Source: Roseimaritima multifibrata (GTDB lineage Bacteria > Planctomycetota > Planctomycetia > Pirellulales > Pirellulaceae). From it: a DNA stretch of 64,000 bases. Within the stretch, counting starts at the first letter, position 1. Every line of letters begins with the position of its first letter. Position numbers and translations under genes: made by a program. Below, piece after piece: positions 1 through 7,989 of this stretch. The notes under the pieces were generated by a model that was not told the origin of the DNA, made no database searches, and saw nothing but the letters and a program-made list of their open reading frames with translations. The stretch spans positions 4,216,001-4,280,000 of the forward strand of contig NZ_CP036262.1 of NCBI RefSeq assembly GCF_007741495.1, given 5' to 3'.

Positions 1-2
1 GG

Positions 3-293
3 CATGGTCCCGAAATCAATCAACCGGGCTGGCACGATCCGTGTGGCCGGGCTCTCGCCCTAACGCTGGGAGGTTTTGATGCCGAAGACGACCTTCATAT
101 CATGCTGAACATGCACTGGGAAGAACTTGCCTTCGAACTGCCTTGCGTCGCCGGGCGGACTTGGCGCCAGGCCATCAATACCGCGTTGCCTTCGCCTGAG
201 GACATCTGCGAATACGGCAAAGAAGTCTCGATTGCAAACGAAAAAACATTCCATGTTTCCGGCAGAAGCATCGCCGTACTGGTTTCCAAATAG
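3..293 (+). CDS. glgX: Glycogen debranching enzyme GlgX, C-terminal end (partial)
   Basis: The frame is open from the window edge and ends at TAG 291-293, so only the last 96 residues are present. They read like the C-terminal beta-sandwich of GlgX/isoamylase-type debranching enzymes: an HGPEINQPGWHDP stretch, a short strand, then MLNMHWEELAFELP and a tail ending SGRSIAVLVSK, with the FELP and W-x-x-A-I-N-T pattern usual at the end of this family. GlgX hydrolyses alpha-1,6 branches of phosphorylase-limited glycogen in the cytoplasm. The catalytic GH13 barrel lies outside the window. The next gene, an AGE-type epimerase, starts 66 bases downstream on the same strand, so co-transcription is possible. 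The family call is from remembered motifs. Confidence 0.75.
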   Translation, partial: HGPEINQPGWHDPCGRALALTLGGFDAEDDLHIMLNMHWEELAFELPCVAGRTWRQAINTALPSPEDICEYGKEVSIANEKTFHVSGRSIAVLVSK

Positions 294-359
294 CCGTTCA
301 TTCTTCCTTATCCCATCGAAAACAAGCATTTACAAAACTCCTATCCAGAGCAATTTCAA

Positions 360-2513
360 ATGACCAAATCTACCTTCACTTTCTCGGACCTTATCGCCGG
401 TTACGTTACCAACGTCGGCAGCGACTCCAACAGTTTTGGACTTCGCACCAGCGATGGTCGTGAATTTCTTGTCAAGCTGACTCCAACGGTTTTTGCCGAG
501 TTCATTCGCAACCTTGGCGAAGGATACCGAGACGCCTCGGCAAGCCTGGAAAGTTTGTTGACAGAAGGTCAATTCCTGTTCATCTATGGCGTCTTCTACC
601 CGGAAGGCGAGGGGACTCCACAAATCGAAGCTAAACACATTGTGTTTGCAGGCGAATCGACCGAAGACTACCGATTTGAAGAGCAGGACTGGTGGATCAA
701 TCAGGTTCGCCAATTGGCCGACTACTACTTGGATCACGAATTTGGCGACGGGCCAATCGATTACGAAGAATATCGCACCAACCTGGACATCAGTGGCGAC
801 AAATCAAGCTCGGGCCGCCAGGAAACCGACACGATTTCACGCCTAGTATACGGGTTCGCTTCGGCCTATTTGATGACCGGCGAAGACCGCTATCTAGAAG
901 CCGCTGAAAAAGGGACGACTTACCTGCGTGAAAACCTTCGCTTCAAGGATCACGACAATGACGTCACCTACTGGTACCACGCCGTTGACGTCAAAGAAGA
1001 TGGAAGCAAACACAAAATCTTGGCCTCTGAGTTTGGTGACGATTACCACGCGGTCCCATGTTACGAACAGATCTATGCCCTCGCAGGCCCCGTCCAGACC
1101 TATCGGATCACCGGTGAAAAGCAGATTCTGGACGATGCCGAAGCAACCATCCGCACCTTCGATAAGTACTTTAAGGACTCCTCGGAAAAAGGCGGGTACT
1201 ACTCGCACATCGATCCCGTCAGCCTAAGTGCCCACGATGCGTCGCTGGGGAAAAATCAAGCGAAGAAGAATTGGAACTCCGTGGGCGACCACGCTCCGGC
1301 TTACTTGATCAACCTGTTCTTGGCCAGCGGCAAAAAGGAGTACGCCGACTTCCTTGAATACAACTTTGATTTGATCGCAGAACACTTCCAAGACTACGAC
1401 AACAGCCCCTTCGTCCAAGAACGTTTCTTTGACGACTGGTCGAAAGACCAAACCTGGGGATGGCAACAAAATCGCGCGGTGGTCGGGCACAACTTGAAAA
1501 TCGCCTGGAACCTAACTCGCATGAACAGCGAGCGATCCAAAGCCAGCTACGAAGGAATGGCAGAGAAGATCGCCAGCGTCATGCCAGCGGCAGGAAGTGA
1601 TCAGCAGCGTGGTGGTTGGTACGACGTTATGGAGCGAGAACTACAAGACGGCGAAGAAAACCACCGGTTTGTCTGGCACGATCGCAAAGCATGGTGGCAA
1701 CAAGAGCAGGCGATTCTTGCCTACCTGATCCTTGCGGGTGTGACCGGCAATCAAGAGCATCGTCGCTTGGCTCGGGAATCGGCTGCATTCTACAACGCCT
1801 TCTTCTTGGATCAAGATTCCGGCGGCGTCTACTTCAACGTCCTCGCCAACGGACAGCCGTACGCCCTGGGAACCGAGCGTGGCAAGGGCTCGCACTCCAT
1901 GGCCGGTTACCACTCGTTCGAATTGGCTTACCTGGCTGCGGTTTACACCAATCTATTGGTCACCAAACAACCGATGGACTTTTTCTTCAAACCGACCGTT
2001 GAAGATCTTGTCAATCAAGAACTTCGCGTCGCTCCCGACATGTTGCCCGCAGGCAGCGTGAAACTGGCGCAAGTTTGGGTCGATGGTCAGCCTCACGATG
2101 ACTTCGATGCCGAACAGATGATCGTCCGTTTGTCCGACTTCACCGGCAGCGTAAAGGTCCGAGTCAAACTGATGCCAGCAGACGCTTCGTTCGGAGCCGA
2201 CCTGTTGGAAGTGACCGGCAAAGAGGCGACGATTTCACTGTATGGCGATTTGCAAGAATCCAACACGCAACTGCTGATCACCGCTTTGGAACAGGTCCAC
2301 GCACAAGGCGTGACGATCGTCCGTCTGCAAGCTCGCGACCTGAACAGCATCAGCTCAAACGCAATCCGTGCGATCGGGATGGAACTGGAAAAATTTGGCT
2401 CGGAGTTCTCGCTCCGCCTTTGCGACGCAAATGAGAAGATCACTTCGGCGATGCAAGATAGTGGTCTGGCAGCCGAAATTCGCTTGGAAACCGAAGCATT
2501 GGCCACCTCGTAA
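360..2513 (+). CDS. AGE-family (N-acylglucosamine 2-epimerase-like) protein with N-terminal OB-like and C-terminal STAS-like domains
   Basis: This is a 717-residue soluble protein with no signal peptide. Residues about 110-530 form an alpha/alpha-barrel of the N-acylglucosamine 2-epimerase/cellobiose epimerase superfamily, recognised by repeated aromatic-rich helices such as YLMTGEDRYLEAA, GDHAPAYLINLFLASGKKEYADF, QDQTWGWQQNRAVVGHNLKIAW-like text and GKGSHSMAGYHSFELAYL. Family members are usually about 400 residues, so about 300 are extra. Residues 1-105 look like a small beta-rich (OB-like) domain. Residues about 618-717 (TISLYGDLQ, GVTIVRLQARDLNSISS, AIGMELEKFGSEFSLRLCDA) have the strand-helix rhythm of a STAS anti-sigma-antagonist domain, and S47-S49 are possible phospho-sites. 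The likely role is sugar isomerisation or binding under regulation by a partner-switch kinase, but this is inference. The substrate is unknown. Confidence 0.6.
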   Translation: MTKSTFTFSDLIAGYVTNVGSDSNSFGLRTSDGREFLVKLTPTVFAEFIRNLGEGYRDASASLESLLTEGQFLFIYGVFYPEGEGTPQIEAKHIVFAGESTEDYRFEEQDWWINQVRQLADYYLDHEFGDGPIDYEEYRTNLDISGDKSSSGRQETDTISRLVYGFASAYLMTGEDRYLEAAEKGTTYLRENLRFKDHDNDVTYWYHAVDVKEDGSKHKILASEFGDDYHAVPCYEQIYALAGPVQTYRITGEKQILDDAEATIRTFDKYFKDSSEKGGYYSHIDPVSLSAHDASLGKNQAKKNWNSVGDHAPAYLINLFLASGKKEYADFLEYNFDLIAEHFQDYDNSPFVQERFFDDWSKDQTWGWQQNRAVVGHNLKIAWNLTRMNSERSKASYEGMAEKIASVMPAAGSDQQRGGWYDVMERELQDGEENHRFVWHDRKAWWQQEQAILAYLILAGVTGNQEHRRLARESAAFYNAFFLDQDSGGVYFNVLANGQPYALGTERGKGSHSMAGYHSFELAYLAAVYTNLLVTKQPMDFFFKPTVEDLVNQELRVAPDMLPAGSVKLAQVWVDGQPHDDFDAEQMIVRLSDFTGSVKVRVKLMPADASFGADLLEVTGKEATISLYGDLQESNTQLLITALEQVHAQGVTIVRLQARDLNSISSNAIRAIGMELEKFGSEFSLRLCDANEKITSAMQDSGLAAEIRLETEALATS

Positions 2514-2526
2514 TCCGCTCACTGAT

Positions 2527-2556
2527 CTTGGGGCCGAACGGTCGTTCGGCCCCAAG
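2527..2556 (+). terminator. Strong hairpin after the epimerase gene
   Basis: A 14-base perfect inverted repeat (CTTGGGGCCGAACG, two-base spacer, mirror arm) begins 14 bases after the epimerase stop codon. There is no T-run behind it, so it could be a factor-assisted terminator or an mRNA-stabilising hairpin between the epimerase and the DJ-1 gene. Confidence 0.55.
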
Positions 2557-2609
2557 ACGATGTGATTCACCCAACCCGACCGTGTCCCCCACCACGCTAA
2601 GAATCATCC

Positions 2610-3227
2610 ATGATGCAACAACCCAAACCAAAGATCGGCGTGCTGATCGAAGAACACTTCGACCCTAGCGAATTCCGCCGATTCAACGAGTATTTTCCCA
2701 CGCAAGGTTTCGAAGTCGAATACCTAAGTCACCTGTGGGGTAATGACTCGCTCACCTTCACCAGTAACCCAACCGATGGCGTTATTGAAGAAAGCGTGAC
2801 GGTCCATACCGATGTCCAAGAAGTCTCTCCGCAGGATTACGTCGCCGTCATCTTGATTGGCGGCTATGCGATGGATCGCTTGCGGTACCAAGCAGAAATT
2901 GTCCCCGGTCAACCTAACCAGGCTCCTGCGGTTCAATTCCTGCGGAAGTGCGTGGCATCGAAAGATCTTAAAATCGGTACGATCTGCCACAGCCTATGGC
3001 TCTTCTGTGCAGACCAACGTCTGATTGCCGGACGCAAAGTAACCTGTGCCCACAACGTCGTTTGCGATGTCGCAAATGCGGGCGGATTGGTTCAGTACGA
3101 TGGGAACCAAACCCAGGAAATGGTAATCGACGGTAATCTGATTACCGGAAAGCACCCTGGCATGGTCGACCGATTTATGGAAACGATCATTCAAGAGATC
3201 GAACAAATGGTCGCGGTCAGTAGCTAA
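2610..3227 (+). CDS. DJ-1/PfpI family protein
   Basis: This 205-residue protein has the flavodoxin-like fold of the DJ-1/PfpI/ThiJ superfamily. The nucleophile elbow is GTICHSLWL with Cys126 followed by His127, and the usual partner glutamate is in VLIEEHFD (Glu14/15) near the start. VAVILIGGYAMDRLR matches the strand before the oxyanion glycine pair. Members act as proteases, glyoxalases or deglycases, or redox chaperones; the reaction here cannot be told from sequence alone. The insert around residues 40-70 and the MDRLR segment resemble long PfpI-type members. Two ATGs are adjacent (2610 and 2613) and either could be used. It follows the epimerase by 96 bases, with a hairpin between them, and is followed by a repeat-rich gap. 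Confidence 0.8.
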   Translation: MMQQPKPKIGVLIEEHFDPSEFRRFNEYFPTQGFEVEYLSHLWGNDSLTFTSNPTDGVIEESVTVHTDVQEVSPQDYVAVILIGGYAMDRLRYQAEIVPGQPNQAPAVQFLRKCVASKDLKIGTICHSLWLFCADQRLIAGRKVTCAHNVVCDVANAGGLVQYDGNQTQEMVIDGNLITGKHPGMVDRFMETIIQEIEQMVAVSS

Positions 3228-3239
3228 AAGCCCGGCGAT

Positions 3240-3440
3240 GCTGTTTCTTTCCGCGGGGCTCGTCCCAGTCGGTACAACAACTGGCAGCGACGCTGTTGGT
3301 GCGTCCCTGTTCATCTTTTCCACCGGCCCCCCAAATCGCCTAAACGATTCGGGGCTGGCGGAGAACTGCATTTCGATTGCATAGAAGAGCAGATGCCAGT
3401 TGTTAGTCCGCCAGGGCAAGGACGGAAACGAAACTCTTCC
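3240..3440 (-). repeat. Dispersed palindromic element, copy A
   Basis: Read on the minus strand this segment matches elements at 25056-25205, 51423-51615 and 56448-56548. It starts with a GAGTTTCGTTTCCG-like box, has one arm of an inverted pair (CAACTGGCATCT) and the mirrored arm (GCTGCCAGTTG) near 3277-3290, and contains half of the inner GGCGATTCGGGGCTGGCGGAG palindrome. No reading frame is needed to explain it. It fills most of the 468-base gap between the DJ-1 and DUF1501 genes. Confidence 0.7.
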
Positions 3441-3534
3441 GGAAGCCTCCGTGCTAGGAGCGTCGACGCAATGAATCTCCACCCGCTGCGCAAGCGGATA
3501 ATTGATTTAGTGATTGTCGCCTTTCGCTCGGGAG

Positions 3535-3630
3535 GTGAAATCGATTAGCGACGTATTGCCGGTCTGTCCACGCTCTGGCGGGCACTAGCTAGGTGACTGC
3601 CGTAGCTAACGTCGCCAGACGGTGGTGCCC
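3535..3630 (+). repeat. Dispersed repeat family F1 (GACGTATTGCCGGTCTGTCC type)
   Basis: The box GACGTATTGCCGGTCTGTCC followed by ACGCTCTGGCG also occurs near 24966-25010, 25410-25450 and, inverted, 10785-10825. The sequence after it (CGTAGCTAACGTCGCCAGAC) recurs at 24838-24858. The lead-in TTTCGCTCGGGA recurs at 51323-51334. Confidence 0.65.
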
Positions 3631-3695
3631 ACTCGAAAACCGCAACTTATAGACATCACGTCCCACAACGTTCACATCCCATCTCGGCCGATGCA

Positions 3696-5084
3696 TCAAG
3701 CGATCAGTTCTGGGATCACCTCGCCGCCGAACTGGGACAACTGTTTAAATCGCCCCCCATGTAAATAAGTCAGCTTGTTGTCGTCCAATCCCAGCAATCG
3801 CAGCAGGGTAACGTGTAAGTCGCGAATCGGATGGACACACTCGACGGCCGTCGAACCAAGTTCGTCCGTCCCACCAACCACGCCCGGCTTTATGCCGCCG
3901 CCGGCGAACAACATCGTCATCGCTTGACTGTTGTGCCCACGACCGAGTGAGTAGACCCCGCCACGCTTATTGTTGTCAGGCGTCCTTCCGAATTCCCCCG
4001 TCCAGATCACCAACGTATCTTCCAACATCCCGCGTTGTTTGAGGTCGCGAATCAAAGCAGCGATCGGTTTGTCGACGCTTTTAATCCGCGATGCGTGTCC
4101 TCGCTCTAGATAGTCATGGCTATCCCAGCCGCCGCTAAAGATCTGTACGAAGCGAACGCCACTTTCCACCAGACGTCTGGCCATCAGGCATTGGCGGCCG
4201 AACACTTGGGTTTCTGCATCGTCCAGTCCGTACATCTCCTGCGTCGCCTGTGATTCTTTTGATAAATCGACCACGTCGGGTACTTCGGTTTGCATGCGAA
4301 AGGCAAGTTCATAGTTCTCCATGCGAGCGAGTAATTTCTGGTCCTTTTCGCCGACGTTCTGCAAATGTTGCTCGTTCAGCCACGCCAATTCTTCGAGGGC
4401 CCGTTTTTGATGCTGCCGTGACTTAAACGCCTGCGGGGCAAGATCCAGGATCGGCGATCCTTGAGGACGCAACCGTGTCCCTTGGAAGTAGGGAGGCAAA
4501 AATCCATTGCTCCAGTTGGTCGGACCACCTTGAGGCAGTGCCAATTCGGTCATGACGACATAACCAGGAAGGTTTTGGTTCTCCGTCCCCAGTCCATAAT
4601 TCACCCACGATCCAACTGCGGGATCGCCGCCAAGACGGCTGCCGGTGTTCATATGAAAAAGCGCTTCCGGATGGTTCAGCGATTCGGCTTGGCAACCGCG
4701 ATAATTGCAAAGTTCATCAGCGACATACGGATCGGCCAAGTGATCCCACTGGTCGCACATTTCGATCCCGTTGTTCCCAGCTTTGCGGAACGTAAAGGGA
4801 CTTCCGACAAAGAATTTGAATCCTCCCTCCTGTCCAAAGGCGAGCTTCGATTCCTTTTTATGCAGACGCGTTAGCTCCGGCTTTGGATCAAACGTATCCA
4901 TGTGCCCGGGGCCACCTTCCATGAACAGCATGATGACATTCTTCGCCTTCGCCGGAAGCATCGGCTCCTTCGGTGCGAGCGGCGAATCGGACGACGCCTC
5001 CGCCCGCAACATCGATGAAAACGCAACCGAACCGAGCGAAGCCCCTAAACCATAGAGGAAGTCTCTGCGACCGAAATTCGACAT
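3696..5084 (-). CDS. DUF1501 domain-containing secreted protein
   Basis: This 462-residue protein begins with a twin-arginine-type signal (GRRDFLYGLGASLGS), so export in folded form is likely. The body is the DUF1501 (sulfatase-like alkaline phosphatase fold) family typical of Planctomycetes: NVIMLFMEGGPGHMDTFDPK near residue 50, IFSGGWDSHD near 320, WTGEFGRTPDNN near 365 and GRGHNSQAMTMLFAGGGIKPG near 385. The metal-binding pattern resembles the sulfatase superfamily, but no activity is established for the family. The start ATG at 5084 lies 25 bases behind the DUF1553 gene. Paired DUF1553/DUF1501 genes are very abundant in this phylum and are usually co-transcribed. It is the last gene of the operon starting at 10176. 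Confidence 0.92.
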   Translation of the reverse strand: MSNFGRRDFLYGLGASLGSVAFSSMLRAEASSDSPLAPKEPMLPAKAKNVIMLFMEGGPGHMDTFDPKPELTRLHKKESKLAFGQEGGFKFFVGSPFTFRKAGNNGIEMCDQWDHLADPYVADELCNYRGCQAESLNHPEALFHMNTGSRLGGDPAVGSWVNYGLGTENQNLPGYVVMTELALPQGGPTNWSNGFLPPYFQGTRLRPQGSPILDLAPQAFKSRQHQKRALEELAWLNEQHLQNVGEKDQKLLARMENYELAFRMQTEVPDVVDLSKESQATQEMYGLDDAETQVFGRQCLMARRLVESGVRFVQIFSGGWDSHDYLERGHASRIKSVDKPIAALIRDLKQRGMLEDTLVIWTGEFGRTPDNNKRGGVYSLGRGHNSQAMTMLFAGGGIKPGVVGGTDELGSTAVECVHPIRDLHVTLLRLLGLDDNKLTYLHGGRFKQLSQFGGEVIPELIA

Positions 5085-5109
5085 GATGACCTACTTTAGA
5101 TAAAGGGAA

Positions 5110-7989
5110 CTAATCGACGTAAATGAATTCGTTGGCATTGAAAAGCAGCAAACACATATCAGCTAACGCCCGTGTGTGTGCAGAGGCCTGATGCGGTTTG
5201 CGATCCGCTTGATAGTTTTCAAAGACCGGGAGAATTTCTTCGTATTCAAAAGTCGCTCCGCTGAACTCTTCGACCAGCGAACGTGTAATGGTTTTGGGGT
5301 ACGTAGGAGGCACCGGGTTCACGCCTTCGTGATAGGCGGCCATTTCTCTCACGTAATCGCCAAGCCGCTGAATTTCCTCAGCCGACGCATCGCGTTGAAA
5401 AATCAACTGGAAGGCCTGTTCGATCTGTGCGGGTAGGTCCTTGAATTCGGATTCCAAACGATCCGCCATCGCGATCGAGCGGTCGGTTATCAAATCGCTA
5501 TTCAGCAGCGTAAAAACCTGCGGCGTCACCGCAGCGGTCTCCCTCAGCTCACACGATTCGTTTGGATTCGGCTGATTGAACAGTTCGGTAAACGGATCGG
5601 ATTGACCGCGCACATGGTAGGCGTAAATCGTTCGCCGGTTGCGTAGCTCGGGCGTCGGCGAAGGCTGATAAGCGGGCGCCAATGAGAATTGAATCATCCG
5701 CGGCTGCAATGCGACCTCCATATTGATTTCCGGCATTACCGGCAGCCCCCCGTCACAGTGAACCAGTTCGCCGGTGGTGGCCAGGATCGAATCACGCAGT
5801 TCTTCCGCCGTCAGCCGGCGTCGCGGATAACGGGACAACAATGAATTATTGGGATCGACAACAGCAAGCCGCTCGGGATCCACCGCCGCGTTCCCTCGAC
5901 GATAGGCATCCGACATCATGATCAGGCGATGCATCCGCTTAATCGACCAGCCTCCCTCAACAAAATCAGAGGCCAGATAGTCCAGCAACGCCGGGTGCGA
6001 TGGCTTGGCACCTTTCGCTCCGAAATTATTAGTATTGGCAGCGATTCCCTTCCCGAAATGCGATTGCCAGATGCGGTTGACCATACTTCGGGAAGTCAAC
6101 GGATTCGCGGGGTCCGCAATCCATCTTGCCAATCCCAACCGTCGCCCATCAACGCTTGGCGTAAGCAGATAGGGATCATCGCTCTGAGAAGATACCGACA
6201 GTGAAAGGGCGCTTAGCACGCCTGGAAAAACTTGATCTCCGAGAGCCGTCAACGCGCCGCCAATCAGAATGTGATTCTCTGGTTCCGTCGCGGCATCTTT
6301 ACCGCGTCCGATACGCAATTTACGAGCTCCATTCCAAGCCATCTTGAACTTGCCCGCGTTGTAGACTCCCTGAGCCATCGGTTGATAACGCTCAAGCCTC
6401 CGTGTCCAGATCCAGACATCTTGCTCACGGACTTTTAACTGGCCTTGTTCGGCCGTATCAAGCCCCACATGGCGAGCTGGTTTCATTTCATCTGGATCGC
6501 CTTTGCGTTCCGCTTCAGGCTTATATGGCAAGTCATGTTCTTTGTACCAAGCGCGTGCGGCGGTTTCTCGCTTATCCACAATCCGATCTTTTTCCGAAGT
6601 CGCGAAATCGAGCATCTTTTGGACGTGCATTTTTCCTTCCTGGAAGTGATTCAGATCTTCCTGCGGAAGGAAAGGCACTGCCCGTTCCGCCATTTGCGTT
6701 GTCGAAAATGCCGAATAAATCCGGTAGTAATCCCGAGTCGGAAGCGGATCAAATTTGTGGTCATGGCATTTGCAACATCGAAGCGTCTGGGCCAGAAAAG
6801 TTTGACCGGTGATATTCACCAGATCGTCCAGATAGATTTGTCGCGCCTCATCATTCTCGATCATGGCATTATCCCATGGACCAATCCTCAAGAATCCGGT
6901 CGCCACAATCCACTCCGCTTCTTGTTCGCTGTAGGACCCTTTCAGCTGAGCAGCCAAAACTTCTTTTTCAGATCCTCCGGTACGTCGACGAACCGATTCG
7001 TCCGCCAATTCGTCGCCGGCAATCTGTTCAACGATGAAATCGTTGTAAGGTTTGTCTGAATTGAAAGCCCGAATCACGTAGTCGCGATATCGCCACATGT
7101 TTGAACGTTCGTAGTCGTTGGACATTCCACCGGTGTCGGCGTAACGTGTCACGTCCATCCAGTGTCGAGCCGCCTGCTCCCCGTAGCGTGGACTATCCAG
7201 CAAACGATCGATTAGCGTTTCCCAAGCCTGATCAGGATTCTGAGCATACGCTCCAACAAATTGTTCCACTTGTTCAGGACTGGGTGGCAACCCCGTCAGA
7301 TCGAAAATTGCACGGCGTATCAAAACCCTGGCATCAGCCTGCGGAGCCGCCTGAAGGTCAGCCTCTTCTAGTTTCGCCTGGACGAAATGATCAATCGCAT
7401 CATCCCGAGAGATTTCAGGGGGCAAGACGTCGGACGTCGGTTTCACCGGTAGAAAGGCCCATAGGTCTTCTGGCTTATAGCGCCGGTTCGACCACTCGGG
7501 CGAAGTCCCGCCACTGGTTTTGAGGATCCAGCCATCATCGGTCACAAGTTGACCAGCTTCTTCATCGCGATACCTCTGCTGCTTGGTTTCATCCGGCCAC
7601 GGCGCCCCCTGTCGGATCCATTCACGAAAAAATTCGATTTGTGAATCGCTCAATCGGTCGTTTTCCTTGGGCGGCATTTCGTAACCTTCCCAGGTGATGG
7701 CCGCGACCAGGGTCCCCTCTTCGGGTTTACCAGGCACAATGGAAGGTTCTTCAGATTCCCCACCATGCAACAGTGCGTCGCGATCGAGGACGCTGAAATC
7801 CCCTTTCACGTCCGCTTCGTCACCGCCGTGGCAGCCAAGACATTTATCCTTTAGCAGCGGCAGTACCTTTAGCGTGAACAACCGCTCCGCCGATTCGTCC
7901 GCGGAAACATTTAGGGCCCCCGCGGCAACGATCGCGACCGCAGCGATTGCAACTCCAATCGAATGGAGACCAATTGATTTATTGTTCAT
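5110..7989 (-). CDS. PSCyt1/DUF1549/DUF1553 planctomycete cytochrome-type protein
   Basis: The chosen start (ATG at 7989) gives 959 residues beginning MNNKSIGLHS with a signal segment (residues about 9-30); the frame runs 28 codons further upstream but only overlaps the previous gene. A haem-type CLGCHGGDE motif (Cys50, Cys53, His54) marks the PSCyt1 domain, followed by DUF1549 (WAFLPVKP, HFVQAKLEEADL, RRAIFDLTGLPPSPEQ, DRLLDSPRYGEQAARHWMD) and a C-terminal DUF1553 domain (NPLTSRSMVNRIWQSHFGKGI, RRRLTAEELRDSILATTGEL). The protein is probably periplasmic. The function is not established; the haem motif suggests electron transfer or a structural haem. Its start overlaps the end of the FecR gene by 11 bases, which points to translational coupling. 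Confidence 0.92.
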   Translation of the reverse strand: MNNKSIGLHSIGVAIAAVAIVAAGALNVSADESAERLFTLKVLPLLKDKCLGCHGGDEADVKGDFSVLDRDALLHGGESEEPSIVPGKPEEGTLVAAITWEGYEMPPKENDRLSDSQIEFFREWIRQGAPWPDETKQQRYRDEEAGQLVTDDGWILKTSGGTSPEWSNRRYKPEDLWAFLPVKPTSDVLPPEISRDDAIDHFVQAKLEEADLQAAPQADARVLIRRAIFDLTGLPPSPEQVEQFVGAYAQNPDQAWETLIDRLLDSPRYGEQAARHWMDVTRYADTGGMSNDYERSNMWRYRDYVIRAFNSDKPYNDFIVEQIAGDELADESVRRRTGGSEKEVLAAQLKGSYSEQEAEWIVATGFLRIGPWDNAMIENDEARQIYLDDLVNITGQTFLAQTLRCCKCHDHKFDPLPTRDYYRIYSAFSTTQMAERAVPFLPQEDLNHFQEGKMHVQKMLDFATSEKDRIVDKRETAARAWYKEHDLPYKPEAERKGDPDEMKPARHVGLDTAEQGQLKVREQDVWIWTRRLERYQPMAQGVYNAGKFKMAWNGARKLRIGRGKDAATEPENHILIGGALTALGDQVFPGVLSALSLSVSSQSDDPYLLTPSVDGRRLGLARWIADPANPLTSRSMVNRIWQSHFGKGIAANTNNFGAKGAKPSHPALLDYLASDFVEGGWSIKRMHRLIMMSDAYRRGNAAVDPERLAVVDPNNSLLSRYPRRRLTAEELRDSILATTGELVHCDGGLPVMPEINMEVALQPRMIQFSLAPAYQPSPTPELRNRRTIYAYHVRGQSDPFTELFNQPNPNESCELRETAAVTPQVFTLLNSDLITDRSIAMADRLESEFKDLPAQIEQAFQLIFQRDASAEEIQRLGDYVREMAAYHEGVNPVPPTYPKTITRSLVEEFSGATFEYEEILPVFENYQADRKPHQASAHTRALADMCLLLFNANEFIYVD

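Noticed and set aside
2994-3482. Minus-strand open frame over the DJ-1 end and repeat copy A
   Set aside because: It is antisense to the DJ-1 gene and the rest is repeat sequence, with no ribosome binding site.
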